DNA of 64,000 bases from positions 7,875 to 71,874 of the forward strand of contig DATGMF010000003.1 of the NCBI GenBank assembly GCA_035293765.1. The letters are read 5' to 3'. The position numbers were made by a program, and so were the translations under genes. The notes under the pieces were generated by a model that did not search any database, was not told where the DNA came from, and saw only the letters and a list, made by a program, of their open reading frames with translations. Of this stretch, positions 44,364 through 52,326 are shown one piece after another. How positions within the stretch are numbered: position 1 is the stretch's first letter; each line of letters starts with the position of its first letter. This DNA is from DASRHT01 sp035293765 (GTDB lineage: Bacteria; Chloroflexota; Ktedonobacteria; Ktedonobacterales; Ktedonobacteraceae).

Positions 44364-44420
44364 ATTATATTATAAGCCAACGATAGCTCTCCGCGCAATT
44401 ATCACGGCCATAATCTGGAA

Positions 44421-45074
44421 CTATATTTGTTCCAGTTGCCACCCTCCTTCGCCGACCAGGGGTACAAAAACGCAATTGCCCAGAGAGCGAGAGCGCATAC
44501 CCCAGGGCACGCGTTGGATGAGCCGCAGTTCTTGCCGCTCCTGTCCTCCTATAGGGATAACCATCTGACCCCACATGACCATTTGTCCCAACAATTGCGG
44601 CGGTACATTGGGCGCGGCTGCTGTGACCAGGATACGATCATACGGCGCATGCTCAGGCCAACCCAATGAGCCATCGCCGATAATCAGTGAGACATTCTGC
44701 ATACCCAGCCGAACAAGGTGGGTCGCCGCCAGAAAGGAAAGCTGGTAATGCCGCTCGACGCTATAGACAGAAGCCGCCAGGCGCGCTAAAATGGCCGTCT
44801 GATAGCCCGAGCCCGTTCCAACCTCCAGCACACGTTCACGCCCCGAAAGGGCCAGCGCCTGAGTCATTACAGCCACCATGAGAGGCTGAGAGATAGTTTG
44901 TCCCATAGCAATAGGCAAAGCGCGATTATCATATGCCAGGTAGTGGAGGTCCTCCGGGAGAAACTGCTCCCGTGGCACACTGGCAATCGCGCCCAGCACT
45001 CGTGGGTCTTGAACGCCTGAGCTGTAGAGTAACGCAATGAGTTGTCGCTTCTGAGCTATCAAATCAGGATTCAT
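44421..45074 (-). CDS. pcm: Protein-L-isoaspartate O-methyltransferase
   Basis: 217 residues from ATG 45074, the usual family length. It repairs isoaspartyl residues using SAM. The SAM-binding motif is VLEVGTGSGYQTAIL (about 80-94), followed by VYSVERHYQL (motif post I), the acidic loop GDGSLGWPEHAPYDRILVTAAAP and MVIPIGGQERQEL. PREQFLPEDLHYLAYDNRALPIAMGQTIS is the N-terminal signature. A start 23 codons earlier has no support. Confidence 0.92.
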   Translation of the reverse strand: MNPDLIAQKRQLIALLYSSGVQDPRVLGAIASVPREQFLPEDLHYLAYDNRALPIAMGQTISQPLMVAVMTQALALSGRERVLEVGTGSGYQTAILARLAASVYSVERHYQLSFLAATHLVRLGMQNVSLIIGDGSLGWPEHAPYDRILVTAAAPNVPPQLLGQMVMWGQMVIPIGGQERQELRLIQRVPWGMRSRSLGNCVFVPLVGEGGWQLEQI

Positions 45075-45188
45075 TTGGAGCGCGGAACACTTTAAAGGAC
45101 GTTTACGGGGGAAAGATAACCAACGAGAAGTACTTGAAAACAAGAGTGGGAGGAACGTTGAGTGCCGTTCCTCCCACGTACTGCCAGG

Positions 45189-45260
45189 TGGGCGCTACTG
45201 GGATCGAACCAGTGGCCTCTTCGGTGTGAACGAAGCGCTCTCCCGCTGAGCTAAGCGCCC
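45189..45260 (-). tRNA. tRNA-Val (CAC)
   Basis: Minus strand acceptor GGGCGCU/AGCGCCC, discriminator A. Anticodon stem CUUCG/CGAAG holds loop UUCACAC with anticodon CAC. T arm ACTGG-TTCGATC-CCAGT. No encoded CCA. 72 bases. Confidence 0.96.
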
Positions 45261-45497
45261 AAACTCATAGGACTGCTGCCCCTATCAATGACAGGAGCAA
45301 CTATAGCATTAGCCATAAAAATTGTCAAGCATTTTGACACGCTTTTCTCATCATCTTCTTCCTCAAGGCTGTGTAGCGGTCCTTCCTGTGCTAAAAAACC
45401 ACATAGATTCTTACCTGGAATGACACTTCTTACGCAGGAGACTCGTGTTACAAAGGAAGAAAGAGATAAACCTTTTAGAAAAGGGGGATGGAGAATA

Positions 45498-45617
45498 ATG
45501 CAAAATTCCACGCTCAAAAAATCTTTTACCAAGTGGGTCGTTGGCGTGGTAATATTGCCTGCGGTGGTACTGATGTTGCGCAAGCGCATCTTTGAATTTA
45601 TCGATGAGCATATGTAA
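45498..45617 (+). CDS. Small single-pass membrane protein, 39 aa
   Basis: ATG 45498 with GGAGA eight bases before it. KKSFTKW precedes one hydrophobic helix (VVGVVILPAVVLMLRKRIF), then EFIDEHM. A longer frame from 45288 would run across sequence with no start signal and is not preferred. The basic/hydrophobic/acidic order resembles the protein at 556-738. Confidence 0.55.
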   Translation: MQNSTLKKSFTKWVVGVVILPAVVLMLRKRIFEFIDEHM

Positions 45618-45702
45618 TAGCCTTTCTGGCGTGAGTACCAGGACCCGCTATATGATATACTGAAGGACAGAAATAATACGATGTTCTTCAGGAGATAGGT
45701 TT

Positions 45703-46089
45703 ATGGAAGATAAGAGCTCAAGTACTAGCGTCTCGGCAGAGCAGGTTGCCGTCGAGCAAAAAACCGCGACTCCAGAAAAAGCGAGCACAGAACATAGAGA
45801 GGCTTATGGGACAGCGAAAACCGAGAACCTGCGCGATTCTGGCCTCTGGCGTATTTTATTGCCAGCCGTTGTCGTGCTATGCTGCCTGGCCCTGTTCGCC
45901 ATTCCGCTGATCATTCTAGTTCCCCTTTTGACCGGCTCCATCCAGGCCCTTAGCGCGGGCAATGCAGCCGAATCTCAGCTTCTATGGGTGTGGGTTACGA
46001 TGATCGTCATCGAAGTGGTAGTTGCCATATTTATTATTCGCGGCCTCCTGAAAATATTTTTGACCCAGGCGGGGAATTATGGCACCTAA
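45703..46089 (+). CDS. Two-helix membrane protein, 128 aa
   Basis: The first 45 residues are polar and charged. Two strongly hydrophobic helices follow: ILLPAVVVLCCLALFAIPLIILVPLL and LLWVWVTMIVIEVVVAIFIIRGLL. AGGAGA precedes the start by about 7 bases. No recognised family. Transcribed with or just after the small protein upstream; bounded by the terminator at 46181. Confidence 0.75.
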   Translation: MEDKSSSTSVSAEQVAVEQKTATPEKASTEHREAYGTAKTENLRDSGLWRILLPAVVVLCCLALFAIPLIILVPLLTGSIQALSAGNAAESQLLWVWVTMIVIEVVVAIFIIRGLLKIFLTQAGNYGT

Positions 46090-46180
46090 CGCAGGCAGAC
46101 ACTGCCGTTAGTCGCGCTTGGCGGTCACAAAGCTGAGAAAGACAGATAATGGCGCTCCCTGGCCGACACGCCAAAATTTT

Positions 46181-46216
46181 ACAACGCGGGATGCGTCCCG
46201 CGTTGTATTGTTATTT
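46181..46216. terminator. Bidirectional terminator
   Basis: ACAACGCGGGA (46181-46191) / TCCCGCGTTGT (46196-46206), loop TGCG, with T-rich sequence on both sides, between converging genes. Confidence 0.9.
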
Positions 46217-46224
46217 TAGCGGTT

Positions 46225-46767
46225 TCAGATGCTTTTGTGGGCCACACCCTCCAGCGAGAGCAGCCAGGACTTAGTGGGCAAACCTCCACCATAGCCGGTG
46301 AGTTTACCATTGCTACCTATCACCCGATGACAGGGAACGATGATGGCGATGGGATTGGCGCCATTGGCCGCGCCAACGGCCCGCGCTGCCGTGGGGCATC
46401 CTATCATATGCGCGATCTCGCCATAGCTACGCGTCTCGCCATAAGGAATTTGGCATAACTCTTGCCAGACACGAAGCTGGAATGGCGTTCCTTGCAGATC
46501 TAAAGGGCAGGAGAACCGGATGCGTTCCCCGGTGAAATAGCGCTTCAACTCCTCTATAGCCAGTTGTAACGGTGCAACCTCCTCGCCCCTTACCACTCGA
46601 TCTATTTGTAGCCAGTGTTTGGTTCTATACAATCCTTCATCAATTGCCGCGCCGGGGGTTCCAGTCCAACAAACGCCCGCCTCCGTTGCCATCACCACGC
46701 ACTCCCCCAGAGGACTGGGAACGCTACTCCAGTAAAGCAGCTGGGCCTTTTGGCGTACTGCAAGCAT
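46225..46767 (-). CDS. ogt: Methylated-DNA-protein-cysteine S-methyltransferase
   Basis: 180 residues from ATG 46767 (AAGGAG 7-12 bases upstream). It removes alkyl groups from O6 of guanine onto its own cysteine in a single-turnover reaction. The active site is IVPCHRVIGSNGKLTGYGGG; the helix-turn-helix region reads IPYGETRSYGEIAHMIG with the arginine finger in PTAARAVGAANGANP. It has the short N-terminal domain of Ogt and no AdaA-like part. Confidence 0.95.
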   Translation of the reverse strand: MLAVRQKAQLLYWSSVPSPLGECVVMATEAGVCWTGTPGAAIDEGLYRTKHWLQIDRVVRGEEVAPLQLAIEELKRYFTGERIRFSCPLDLQGTPFQLRVWQELCQIPYGETRSYGEIAHMIGCPTAARAVGAANGANPIAIIVPCHRVIGSNGKLTGYGGGLPTKSWLLSLEGVAHKSI

Positions 46768-46843
46768 TACCGACTCCTTGTTGTACACATGCTCTTTGCA
46801 AAGAGTGTAACACGGTCCCCCCGGTAGCGCAAGGGCCGAAAAG

Positions 46844-47323
46844 CTATGTTACAATGATCGTAGCAGTCATCGTTGGATGCAGCGCACAGTGATACTTGTA
46901 GGTCCCGGGTTTGGTAAATTTGTAGGTAAAAGTAAAACCGGCCTCAATTGGATCGTTTAGCCCTGAATTGAACATACCTGTATCGCTCGTGATGGTATGA
47001 GGGGTGGTGGTTCGATTTGTCCAGATCACGGTCGTGCCGACCGAGATATTCAGAGTGACAGGATTAAACGAAAATGTATACCCGCCAGGAGTGATCATAC
47101 TCACCGTTGCCGTCGGCCCCGTTGGAGTCGGCACAGGCACAGGGGTTGATGGACCTCCTCCGATATTGCCCGAAGAAGTAGCCGTCGCTGTAGCGCCTGC
47201 TACCGGAGGCGTCGTGCTACTACCTTTCCCACAGGCAGCAAGAAGGGCTAACAGGCTGAACGCTATCATCCCCAGGCGGGCAGCCTGTTTCAGAGCATAG
47301 AAGTTGAACCGGTTTCCAGACAT
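46844..47323 (-). CDS. Cupredoxin-type lipoprotein 1
   Basis: 159 residues. The signal ends at the lipobox LLAAC (Cys31), followed by a Thr/Pro/Gly-rich spacer (about 35-72). The type 1 copper ligands are His in TTPHTITSD and Cys, His, Met in YHCALHPTM. Plastocyanin-like fold (SVGTTVIWTNRT, FTFTYKFTKPGTYKYHC). It should be a lipid-anchored electron carrier or copper-binding protein. It is a tandem copy of the next gene. Confidence 0.92.
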   Translation of the reverse strand: MSGNRFNFYALKQAARLGMIAFSLLALLAACGKGSSTTPPVAGATATATSSGNIGGGPSTPVPVPTPTGPTATVSMITPGGYTFSFNPVTLNISVGTTVIWTNRTTTPHTITSDTGMFNSGLNDPIEAGFTFTYKFTKPGTYKYHCALHPTMTATIIVT

Positions 47324-47470
47324 ACCATGCTTCTTTCTGCAAAATACAAAAAGTACGGAAAGAATAAAAACCTCTCTTGGAGATACGATTTGCAGTTACA
47401 TGTTATATGTGTGGACCGGAATAATCCATAAAGACGCCTCTCAGTAGTAATATCAGGCTATCTCGACAGG

Positions 47471-47959
47471 CTACGTCACAATGATCGTCCCGACCATCAT
47501 TTCTGGATGAAGCGCACAATGATATTTGTACGTCCCGGGTTTGGTAAATTTGAAACTGAAGGTCATGCCCGCTGTAATCGGATTAGCCGTTCCCGAATCA
47601 AAGCTTTTGCCATCATCGCTGGTGACTGTATGGGAAATACTGGTCCGATTCGTCCAGACCACGGTGGTGCCCACTGAAATAGTAACCGTCTGAGGAGCAA
47701 AAAACAGCGTATAGGCCCCGCTCCGCGACATACTAACGTTTACTACCTGGCCTGTTGGGGCTGAGGTCGGCGTAGGCGCAACCGTCGGTGTGGGCGTGGG
47801 CGTGGCCGTAGGGGCCGCTACGGTGGGAGTCGTTCCTCCGGCAGTGGTCGTGCCACCATTGCTCCCACAGGCGGCGAGCAAGACCGACAGGCTGACCACG
47901 ATTGCTCCCAGGCGGATCAACTTTTTCAGCCAGGAGACGTTGCAGCGATTGCTAGACAT
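47471..47959 (-). CDS. Cupredoxin-type lipoprotein 2
   Basis: 162 residues from ATG 47959. Lipobox LLAAC and a Thr/Pro/Val-rich spacer, then the plastocyanin core with ligands in SISHTVTSD and YHCALHPEM. It is closely similar to the protein at 46844 (SVGTTVVWTNRT, FSFKFTKPGTYKYHC). The upstream region is duplicated too, with an 18-base block AGTAGTAATATCAGGCTA at 47443-47460 and 48083-48100, so the duplication unit is 640 bp. Confidence 0.92.
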   Translation of the reverse strand: MSSNRCNVSWLKKLIRLGAIVVSLSVLLAACGSNGGTTTAGGTTPTVAAPTATPTPTPTVAPTPTSAPTGQVVNVSMSRSGAYTLFFAPQTVTISVGTTVVWTNRTSISHTVTSDDGKSFDSGTANPITAGMTFSFKFTKPGTYKYHCALHPEMMVGTIIVT

Positions 47960-48137
47960 AGCATACTTCTTTCTATCACATACAAAAAGTACGAAAAGCC
48001 TATTAAAAGCCTCTATTGAGAAGTACGATTTCCCGTTACATTCACCATATTCGGCCTGCAATGCCCTATAAACGTGCTCCTAAGTAGTAATATCAGGCTA
48101 CTCCCCAGCATTTTTAGTAATTTGTGCTCAAAAACGC

Positions 48138-48166
48138 TTGACTTTTGCAAAACGAGTGAGTACACT
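48138..48166 (+). promoter_or_regulatory. Promoter upstream of a 25-aa ORF
   Basis: TTGACT (48138-48143), 17 bases, TACACT (48161-48166), about 67 bases before the ATG at 48233. Confidence 0.65.
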
Positions 48167-48232
48167 CAATACCAGTTAGCAAGCATAGCGCTGGTTTGTT
48201 CGTACCGCTTAGTTTTACAGGAGGTGAGTCCT

Positions 48233-48310
48233 ATGCAGCATGTACTTCCAGACAAAGTGCCTTGTGTCCGAAATAATGGGGCTCATCTGTCCGGTTACAG
48301 CGGAACATAG
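48233..48310 (+). CDS. Candidate 25-aa peptide
   Basis: Too short for ordinary gene finding. AGGAGGTGA (48219-48227) is a full-strength Shine-Dalgarno sequence five bases before the ATG, and a good promoter lies upstream. The product has one Cys and no membrane helix (start MQHVLPDKVPC, end GYSGT). It might be a leader peptide or small protein; no homolog is recalled. Confidence 0.4.
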   Translation: MQHVLPDKVPCVRNNGAHLSGYSGT

Positions 48311-48614
48311 TAAACTATCAGGCAGCATGAATAAATGCTGGAGCTTAGATGAATATGTGCCAAAGGACGATTGATCGCTTCCCACTTCCCTCACAATGCA
48401 CAAACACCCCCCACGATGAAGACACTTCACGTATAGAGAAAGTAGCATGATTTACCCATTACTTGTGTTTCCCTATACAAAGGGTTGGCATAGAGTGTGT
48501 CTCTACCAAAACAACTTTGCAAGAAAGGCTTGATCAACTTGCTTAGCCCGTTACTTCCCTGTCTAAGGAAGCAAACAGCTATGACCTCAATCTCAAAGGA
48601 GAGGAGGTGATAGC
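48311..48614. other. Intergenic region between two small ORFs
   Basis: No convincing gene. The right end carries a very strong ribosome site for the next ORF (GGAGAGGAGGTGA). Confidence 0.4.
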
Positions 48615-48806
48615 ATGAGAGGAAAGATTCGCGATAAACGCCAGGCCAACAAACGCGATACGATGAAGCGCGAGGTCGCTGAACGTCGCCGCCCATACAA
48701 GCGTGATACTCGCTCGGTATTATTGCTCAGTCGGCAGATTGAGGAGGAGCAGGAAGATTACACGCTGGACGATGACCAGGAGACCGATTCTCAGCCTAAA
48801 AAGTAG
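48615..48806 (+). CDS. Small charged protein, 63 aa
   Basis: Start ATG 48615 with GGAGGTGA about 6 bases upstream. The first half is very basic (RGKIRDKRQANKRDTMKREVAERRRPYKRD), the second is acidic (EEEQEDYTLDDDQE). Such split-charge small proteins bind nucleic acids or ribosomes in some cases, but that is not established here. The TAG stop is part of the GTAGGGGC palindrome at 48803. Confidence 0.65.
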   Translation: MRGKIRDKRQANKRDTMKREVAERRRPYKRDTRSVLLLSRQIEEEQEDYTLDDDQETDSQPKK

Positions 48807-48827
48807 GGGCGTCAGTGACGCCCCTAC
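48803..48827. repeat. GTAGGGGC palindrome supplying a stop codon
   Basis: GTAGGGGCGTCA-G-TGACGCCCCTAC, a perfect 12-bp inverted repeat with a one-base centre. Its TAG at 48804-48806 ends the gene at 48615. Confidence 0.8.
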
Positions 48828-48844
48828 CATTGGTTGCTCTCACA

Positions 48845-48956
48845 TGCATCTCCACTTGACTTCTTAGGATGCGATATGTATACTCACTCTCTAAAGCGGC
48901 GGGAGTCACTGTTCACTCTCGATCCGCTTGAGGATACTGAAATGAGGATACTGAAA
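48845..48956 (+). repeat. Promoter-hairpin repeat, copy C
   Basis: TTGACT (48856-48861), 17 bases, TATACT (48879-48884), then AAGCGG/CCGCTT and GAGT/ACTC helices and GAGGATACTGAAA. The last block is duplicated (GAGGATACTGAAA twice). It ends just before the stop of the acyl-CoA dehydrogenase gene and points into it. Confidence 0.8.
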
Positions 48957-48957
48957 A

Positions 48958-50142
48958 TCACGGGATATTGACCTTAGGGAACATCCTGCGCGCGATCACC
49001 AGCCGCTGAACCTGGGCGGTGCCCTCAAAGATATCGAAGACTTTGGCGTCACGGAACCATTTATTGATAAATTGTTTGGTTTCGGAGTTTTCGCCAGGGG
49101 CGGTAATCCGTACAGCCGCCGCCGTTACCTTCATGACGAGCTGGCCCGCATAGGCTTTACACATCGACGCCTCTTTCGAGTTGGGGATGCGCTGGTCCGC
49201 CATCCAGGCCGCGCGCCAAACGAGATAGCGGGCCATTTGCAGTTCTTGCCTGAGTTCTTCCAGCTCGTCGTTGATCTCTCGTAGCTTGTGCGCCGGATAT
49301 CCCCTGGGCAACTCTTCTTTGAGCCACTGGCAGGTGGCTTCGTGCGCCGCGCGCGCAATGCCCAGCGCCAGCGAGCCAACGGAGGGACGCGTGGCATCCA
49401 ACGTACCCATCGCGGCTTTAAAGCCTGCCTTCGAGCTTCTCTCACGACCAGCCAGCAAATTATCTTTGGGGATACGGCAGTTCTCAAAGATCAACTCTGC
49501 CGTCTGCGAGGCGCGCAACCCCATTTTTTCTTCGATCCGCCCGACGATAAAGCCTGGCGTCCCCTTAGGCACAACAAAAGGACGAATGCCCTCGCGCCCC
49601 AGGCTCTTATCAACGGTGGCAAAGGTGACGACCAGATCGGCACGCGCGCCGTTGGTGATATAGTGCTTATGTCCGTTGATTACCCATTCGTCCCCATCCA
49701 GCGCAGCGGTCGTGGACATGCCCGCCACATCGGAACCGATGCCGGGCTCGGTCAAGGCCAGCGCGCCCCAGTGGAGCTTCCCATCCATGTATGGAGCCAG
49801 AAATCTGGCCTGCTGTTCGGGCGATCCCTGCGAAAGAATGGGAGGGGCCGCCAGGCCGGGGCCGGGGATGGCGGTCGAAAGGGCTGCATCGCCCCAGGCC
49901 ATCTCTTCCTGCGAGAGCACCCCAAGCACAGCCTGCTGCCGTCCTTCTTCCTGCGCCTCCATCCGGCGCGCCTGACCAGCAGAGCCAGCCCAGAAACGCT
50001 GCTGCATATTCAGAAAGAACGATTCGGGAATCTTCTCCGTGCGATCACATTCTAACGAGATAGGCCGCATCTCTTCGAGGGCGACCTGATGAGCATAGGC
50101 GCGAAACTCTTCTTGCGCTTTGCTGAGAGTGAAGTTTATCAT
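48958..50142 (-). CDS. Acyl-CoA dehydrogenase (alpha, with catalytic base)
   Basis: 394 residues from ATG 50142, which sits 4 bp after the previous gene's stop and has GGAG upstream; a longer frame overlaps that gene. FAD-linked desaturation of acyl-CoA thioesters. The middle domain has GALALTEPGIGSDVAGMSTTA and the C-terminal domain ends FDIFEGTAQVQRLVIARRM, with the glutamate of FEGT the likely catalytic base. Two-gene operon with the next entry. Confidence 0.93.
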   Translation of the reverse strand: MINFTLSKAQEEFRAYAHQVALEEMRPISLECDRTEKIPESFFLNMQQRFWAGSAGQARRMEAQEEGRQQAVLGVLSQEEMAWGDAALSTAIPGPGLAAPPILSQGSPEQQARFLAPYMDGKLHWGALALTEPGIGSDVAGMSTTAALDGDEWVINGHKHYITNGARADLVVTFATVDKSLGREGIRPFVVPKGTPGFIVGRIEEKMGLRASQTAELIFENCRIPKDNLLAGRERSSKAGFKAAMGTLDATRPSVGSLALGIARAAHEATCQWLKEELPRGYPAHKLREINDELEELRQELQMARYLVWRAAWMADQRIPNSKEASMCKAYAGQLVMKVTAAAVRITAPGENSETKQFINKWFRDAKVFDIFEGTAQVQRLVIARRMFPKVNIP

Positions 50143-50146
50143 TGTG

Positions 50147-51235
50147 CTACTCCATTGCGGCGGCGTTACGCATCCACATCTCGACAGGGTGGTCCTGCAT
50201 AAAGCCAGCGCCTCCCATGATCTGAACAGCATCGATTGTGGCCGATTGCGCGATCTTGATGGCCTGGAACTGGGCTGCCTCGGCATCGCGCGTCAGCGTC
50301 TCAAGCTCAACGCTCCGGTCCCAATCAGCCGCCGCGCTCCACACCAGGAGGCGAACACCGTCCAGCTTCATGGCGATTTCGGCAATCATAAAGGCAATGC
50401 CCTGATAGGAGACGATAGGGCGTCCGAAGGCGATACGCTCCTCTGCGTAGCTGCCCGCGTATTCGAGCGCGGCTCGCGCTGTACCGCAGGCAACGGCAGC
50501 TCGCAAAAGCGCATAGAGCGCGGCAGCCCGCACGATTCCTGCATTGCCCGGCTCGCCCAGCAGCGCCGACGCAGGTACCACAGCGTTCTCAAAGACGTAT
50601 GATGCACTCGGAGCCGCGATCAGCCCTAGCTTCTGTACATCCTCCACCACGCGTACCCCTGCCAACTGGTCCGGGAGCACGAAGCCGCACAGCTCGTTGC
50701 TTCCTTCAAGACGAGCCAACACGACGCAAGGACGAGATTTGCCTCCATGAATCACGTCGCGCTTGGTGCCATTGAGCACATACTGATCGCCATCGCGGCG
50801 CGCAGTCGTGCTGATATCGGCCAGCGAGTAACCACCGGTGCGCTCGGCGTAGGCCAGGCTTCCTCGCTCCGTCGAGCCATCACGCCCATTGCAGAAGGGG
50901 AAGATATACTGCTCTTGCTGGCTTGCGTTGCCCGCCAGGGAAACGGCGACCGGCCCCATGATCGAGCCGATAACGTTCATCGCCAGGCTCGCGTCACCAA
51001 AGCCGAGTTCTTCGGCAATGAGCGTATAGGCAACAGCCTCGATATTGCCATTGCCTCCATAATCTTCGGGGAAGGGCGTCGTCAGGCCCGTTTGAGCGAG
51101 GGTCTCCATTAGCACGGATGAGATATCGCCGCTCTTCTCGGCTGCGCGTGCCTGTGGACGCAACTGTTCAGTTGCCAGGCTGTGCGCCAGGCGACGTATC
51201 TCTTCTTGCTCTTCAGTCGGAGAGAAATTGAGCAT
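50147..51235 (-). CDS. Acyl-CoA dehydrogenase-like protein lacking the C-terminal base
   Basis: 362 residues. N-terminal and middle domains are recognisable (FSPTEEQEEIRRLAHSLATEQLRP, SLAYAERTGGYSLADISTTA, YVLNGTKRDVIHGG). The C-terminal helix bundle stops after DHPVEMWMRNAAAME, before the segment that holds FEGT/YEGT and the QR ending. The TAG therefore removes the usual catalytic glutamate and part of the flavin contact. Adjacent to an intact paralog with a 4-bp gap, it may be the partner chain of a heteromeric enzyme, as known for paired FadE proteins in mycobacteria. Confidence 0.88.
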   Translation of the reverse strand: MLNFSPTEEQEEIRRLAHSLATEQLRPQARAAEKSGDISSVLMETLAQTGLTTPFPEDYGGNGNIEAVAYTLIAEELGFGDASLAMNVIGSIMGPVAVSLAGNASQQEQYIFPFCNGRDGSTERGSLAYAERTGGYSLADISTTARRDGDQYVLNGTKRDVIHGGKSRPCVVLARLEGSNELCGFVLPDQLAGVRVVEDVQKLGLIAAPSASYVFENAVVPASALLGEPGNAGIVRAAALYALLRAAVACGTARAALEYAGSYAEERIAFGRPIVSYQGIAFMIAEIAMKLDGVRLLVWSAAADWDRSVELETLTRDAEAAQFQAIKIAQSATIDAVQIMGGAGFMQDHPVEMWMRNAAAME

Positions 51236-51360
51236 GAACCAGATCCTTTCGCCACTTAACTATTAGTAGCATCAGTAGCAATAAAATAGGAGAACGGTGT
51301 TGTTTGTTTCCCTATTGTACGTAATATAGCAGAGCAAGTGCAAGGGACGTCTCCATCATT

Positions 51361-51606
51361 GTAGAGACCAGCTTTAGCGCGTCCGCTTTAGCGCTCGTCC
51401 TCCATCCGAGTTTGGCGCACTAACTTTGTCCACATCATGAAAAACACTGGTGCCAAGCCAAATGTTACCAACGCTTTTTTTGAACCACGATGCCCCCTCA
51501 CAATCTTTACAGGGCATATTGGGAGAAGATCGCTGTAATAAGCTGCTGAGGAGGTAGGCGAGGGAGAGGAAGACGCTAAAGCGGACGCGCTAAAGCTGGT
51601 CTCTAC
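51361..51606. mobile_element. MITE-like element with 33-bp terminal inverted repeats
   Basis: Left arm 51361-51393 (GTAGAGACCAGCTTTAGCGC, then GTCCGCTTTAGCG) and right arm 51574-51606 are perfect reverse complements over 33 bases. The unit is 246 bp. Each arm contains two CGCTAAAGC blocks. On the minus strand one frame is open from the right end to a TAA inside the left arm, about 75 codons (containing KALVTFGLAPVFFMMWTKLV). No target duplication is obvious at the flanks. Confidence 0.8.
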
Positions 51607-51651
51607 GAAAGGGGTATGGTATCTTTCCCCTTTGAATAGATTTGGTATAAA

Positions 51652-51680
51652 GTGCCGGACAGTCGCTAGCTGTCCGGCAC
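51652..51680 (-). terminator. PEBP gene terminator
   Basis: GTGCCGGACAG (51652-51662) / CTGTCCGGCAC (51670-51680), an 11-bp stem. On the minus strand it is followed by TTTATACC. It ends the PEBP gene. Confidence 0.8.
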
Positions 51681-51702
51681 GTCTAAGAAGCGTGGCAAGC
51701 TA

Positions 51703-52326
51703 TTAGTCAGCAGGCTCGCGTTTAAATGTACCGATTGTGCTGGTCGCGCCGACGACATCATTGGAGATGGCTTGTAGCAGCGCCTCAAAGGTAAGAGCAT
51801 TGCCCTGGATATGTGATACGGAAAGGGCATAGACGGTGAAAATATAGTGATGGATCTGCCCGGTCGGTGGGGGACAGGGGCCGTCATAGCCGGTCAGGCC
51901 AAAACTATTGGTTCCCTGAGTGAAAGTATTATGCCCGTTAATTGATCGCGTCTGCGCCGGAATATTATAGACGATCCAGTGATGGAAGCCGCCAGCAACC
52001 GGAGCATCCACATCGTTCATGGTCAACGCAAAGCCCATTGTACCTGCCGGAACTCCTCTCCAGTCAAGCGTTGGCGCGATATTTTTGCCATTACAGCCAA
52101 AACCGACGCCGAATTCGGCAGTACGCGGCAGCGGACCATCCTCACGAAAATCAGGGCTGGTCACGGTGAATGGATGAGAACCGTTAGCGGTCGCCGCCAC
52201 ATGAGCTCCCTTTGCCAGCGAAACCAGAGGCGAGAAGGCGATGAGGCTGAGCACCAGCAACCCTACTCCCAGCCCGACTATCACAAGGCGTTTCCCGGAA
52301 AGTTTTTCCATAAGGTTTTTACGCAT
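51703..52326 (-). CDS. Exported PEBP/YbhB-family protein
   Basis: 207 residues from ATG 52326. A signal peptide or anchor (LVIVGLGVGLLVLSLIAFSPLV) is followed by the phosphatidylethanolamine-binding-protein fold: MTMNDVDAPVAGGFHHWIVYNIP and GPCPPPTGQIHHYIFTVYAL are the ligand-pocket motifs. The role in bacteria is unknown. GGA is 9-11 bases upstream. Confidence 0.92.
   Translation of the reverse strand: MRKNLMEKLSGKRLVIVGLGVGLLVLSLIAFSPLVSLAKGAHVAATANGSHPFTVTSPDFREDGPLPRTAEFGVGFGCNGKNIAPTLDWRGVPAGTMGFALTMNDVDAPVAGGFHHWIVYNIPAQTRSINGHNTFTQGTNSFGLTGYDGPCPPPTGQIHHYIFTVYALSVSHIQGNALTFEALLQAISNDVVGATSTIGTFKREPAD

Noticed and set aside
43685..44398. N-terminal extension of the membrane protein reading FSILKRV...SLEEKYSI...DVKWEC, similar to an extension before fdhB
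   Set aside because: Both stretches lie within copies of the promoter-hairpin repeat, and copies C and D do not keep the frame. The shared peptide reflects shared repeat DNA, not a protein domain.
45288..45497. Longer start for the 39-aa membrane protein
   Set aside because: No ribosome site, Ser-run low complexity and overlap with tRNA flank; the ATG at 45498 has better signals.
48570..48590. Resemblance to the M13 reverse primer (AACAGCTATGAC)
   Set aside because: Only 12 contiguous bases match and the surroundings are native in composition; coincidence rather than vector.
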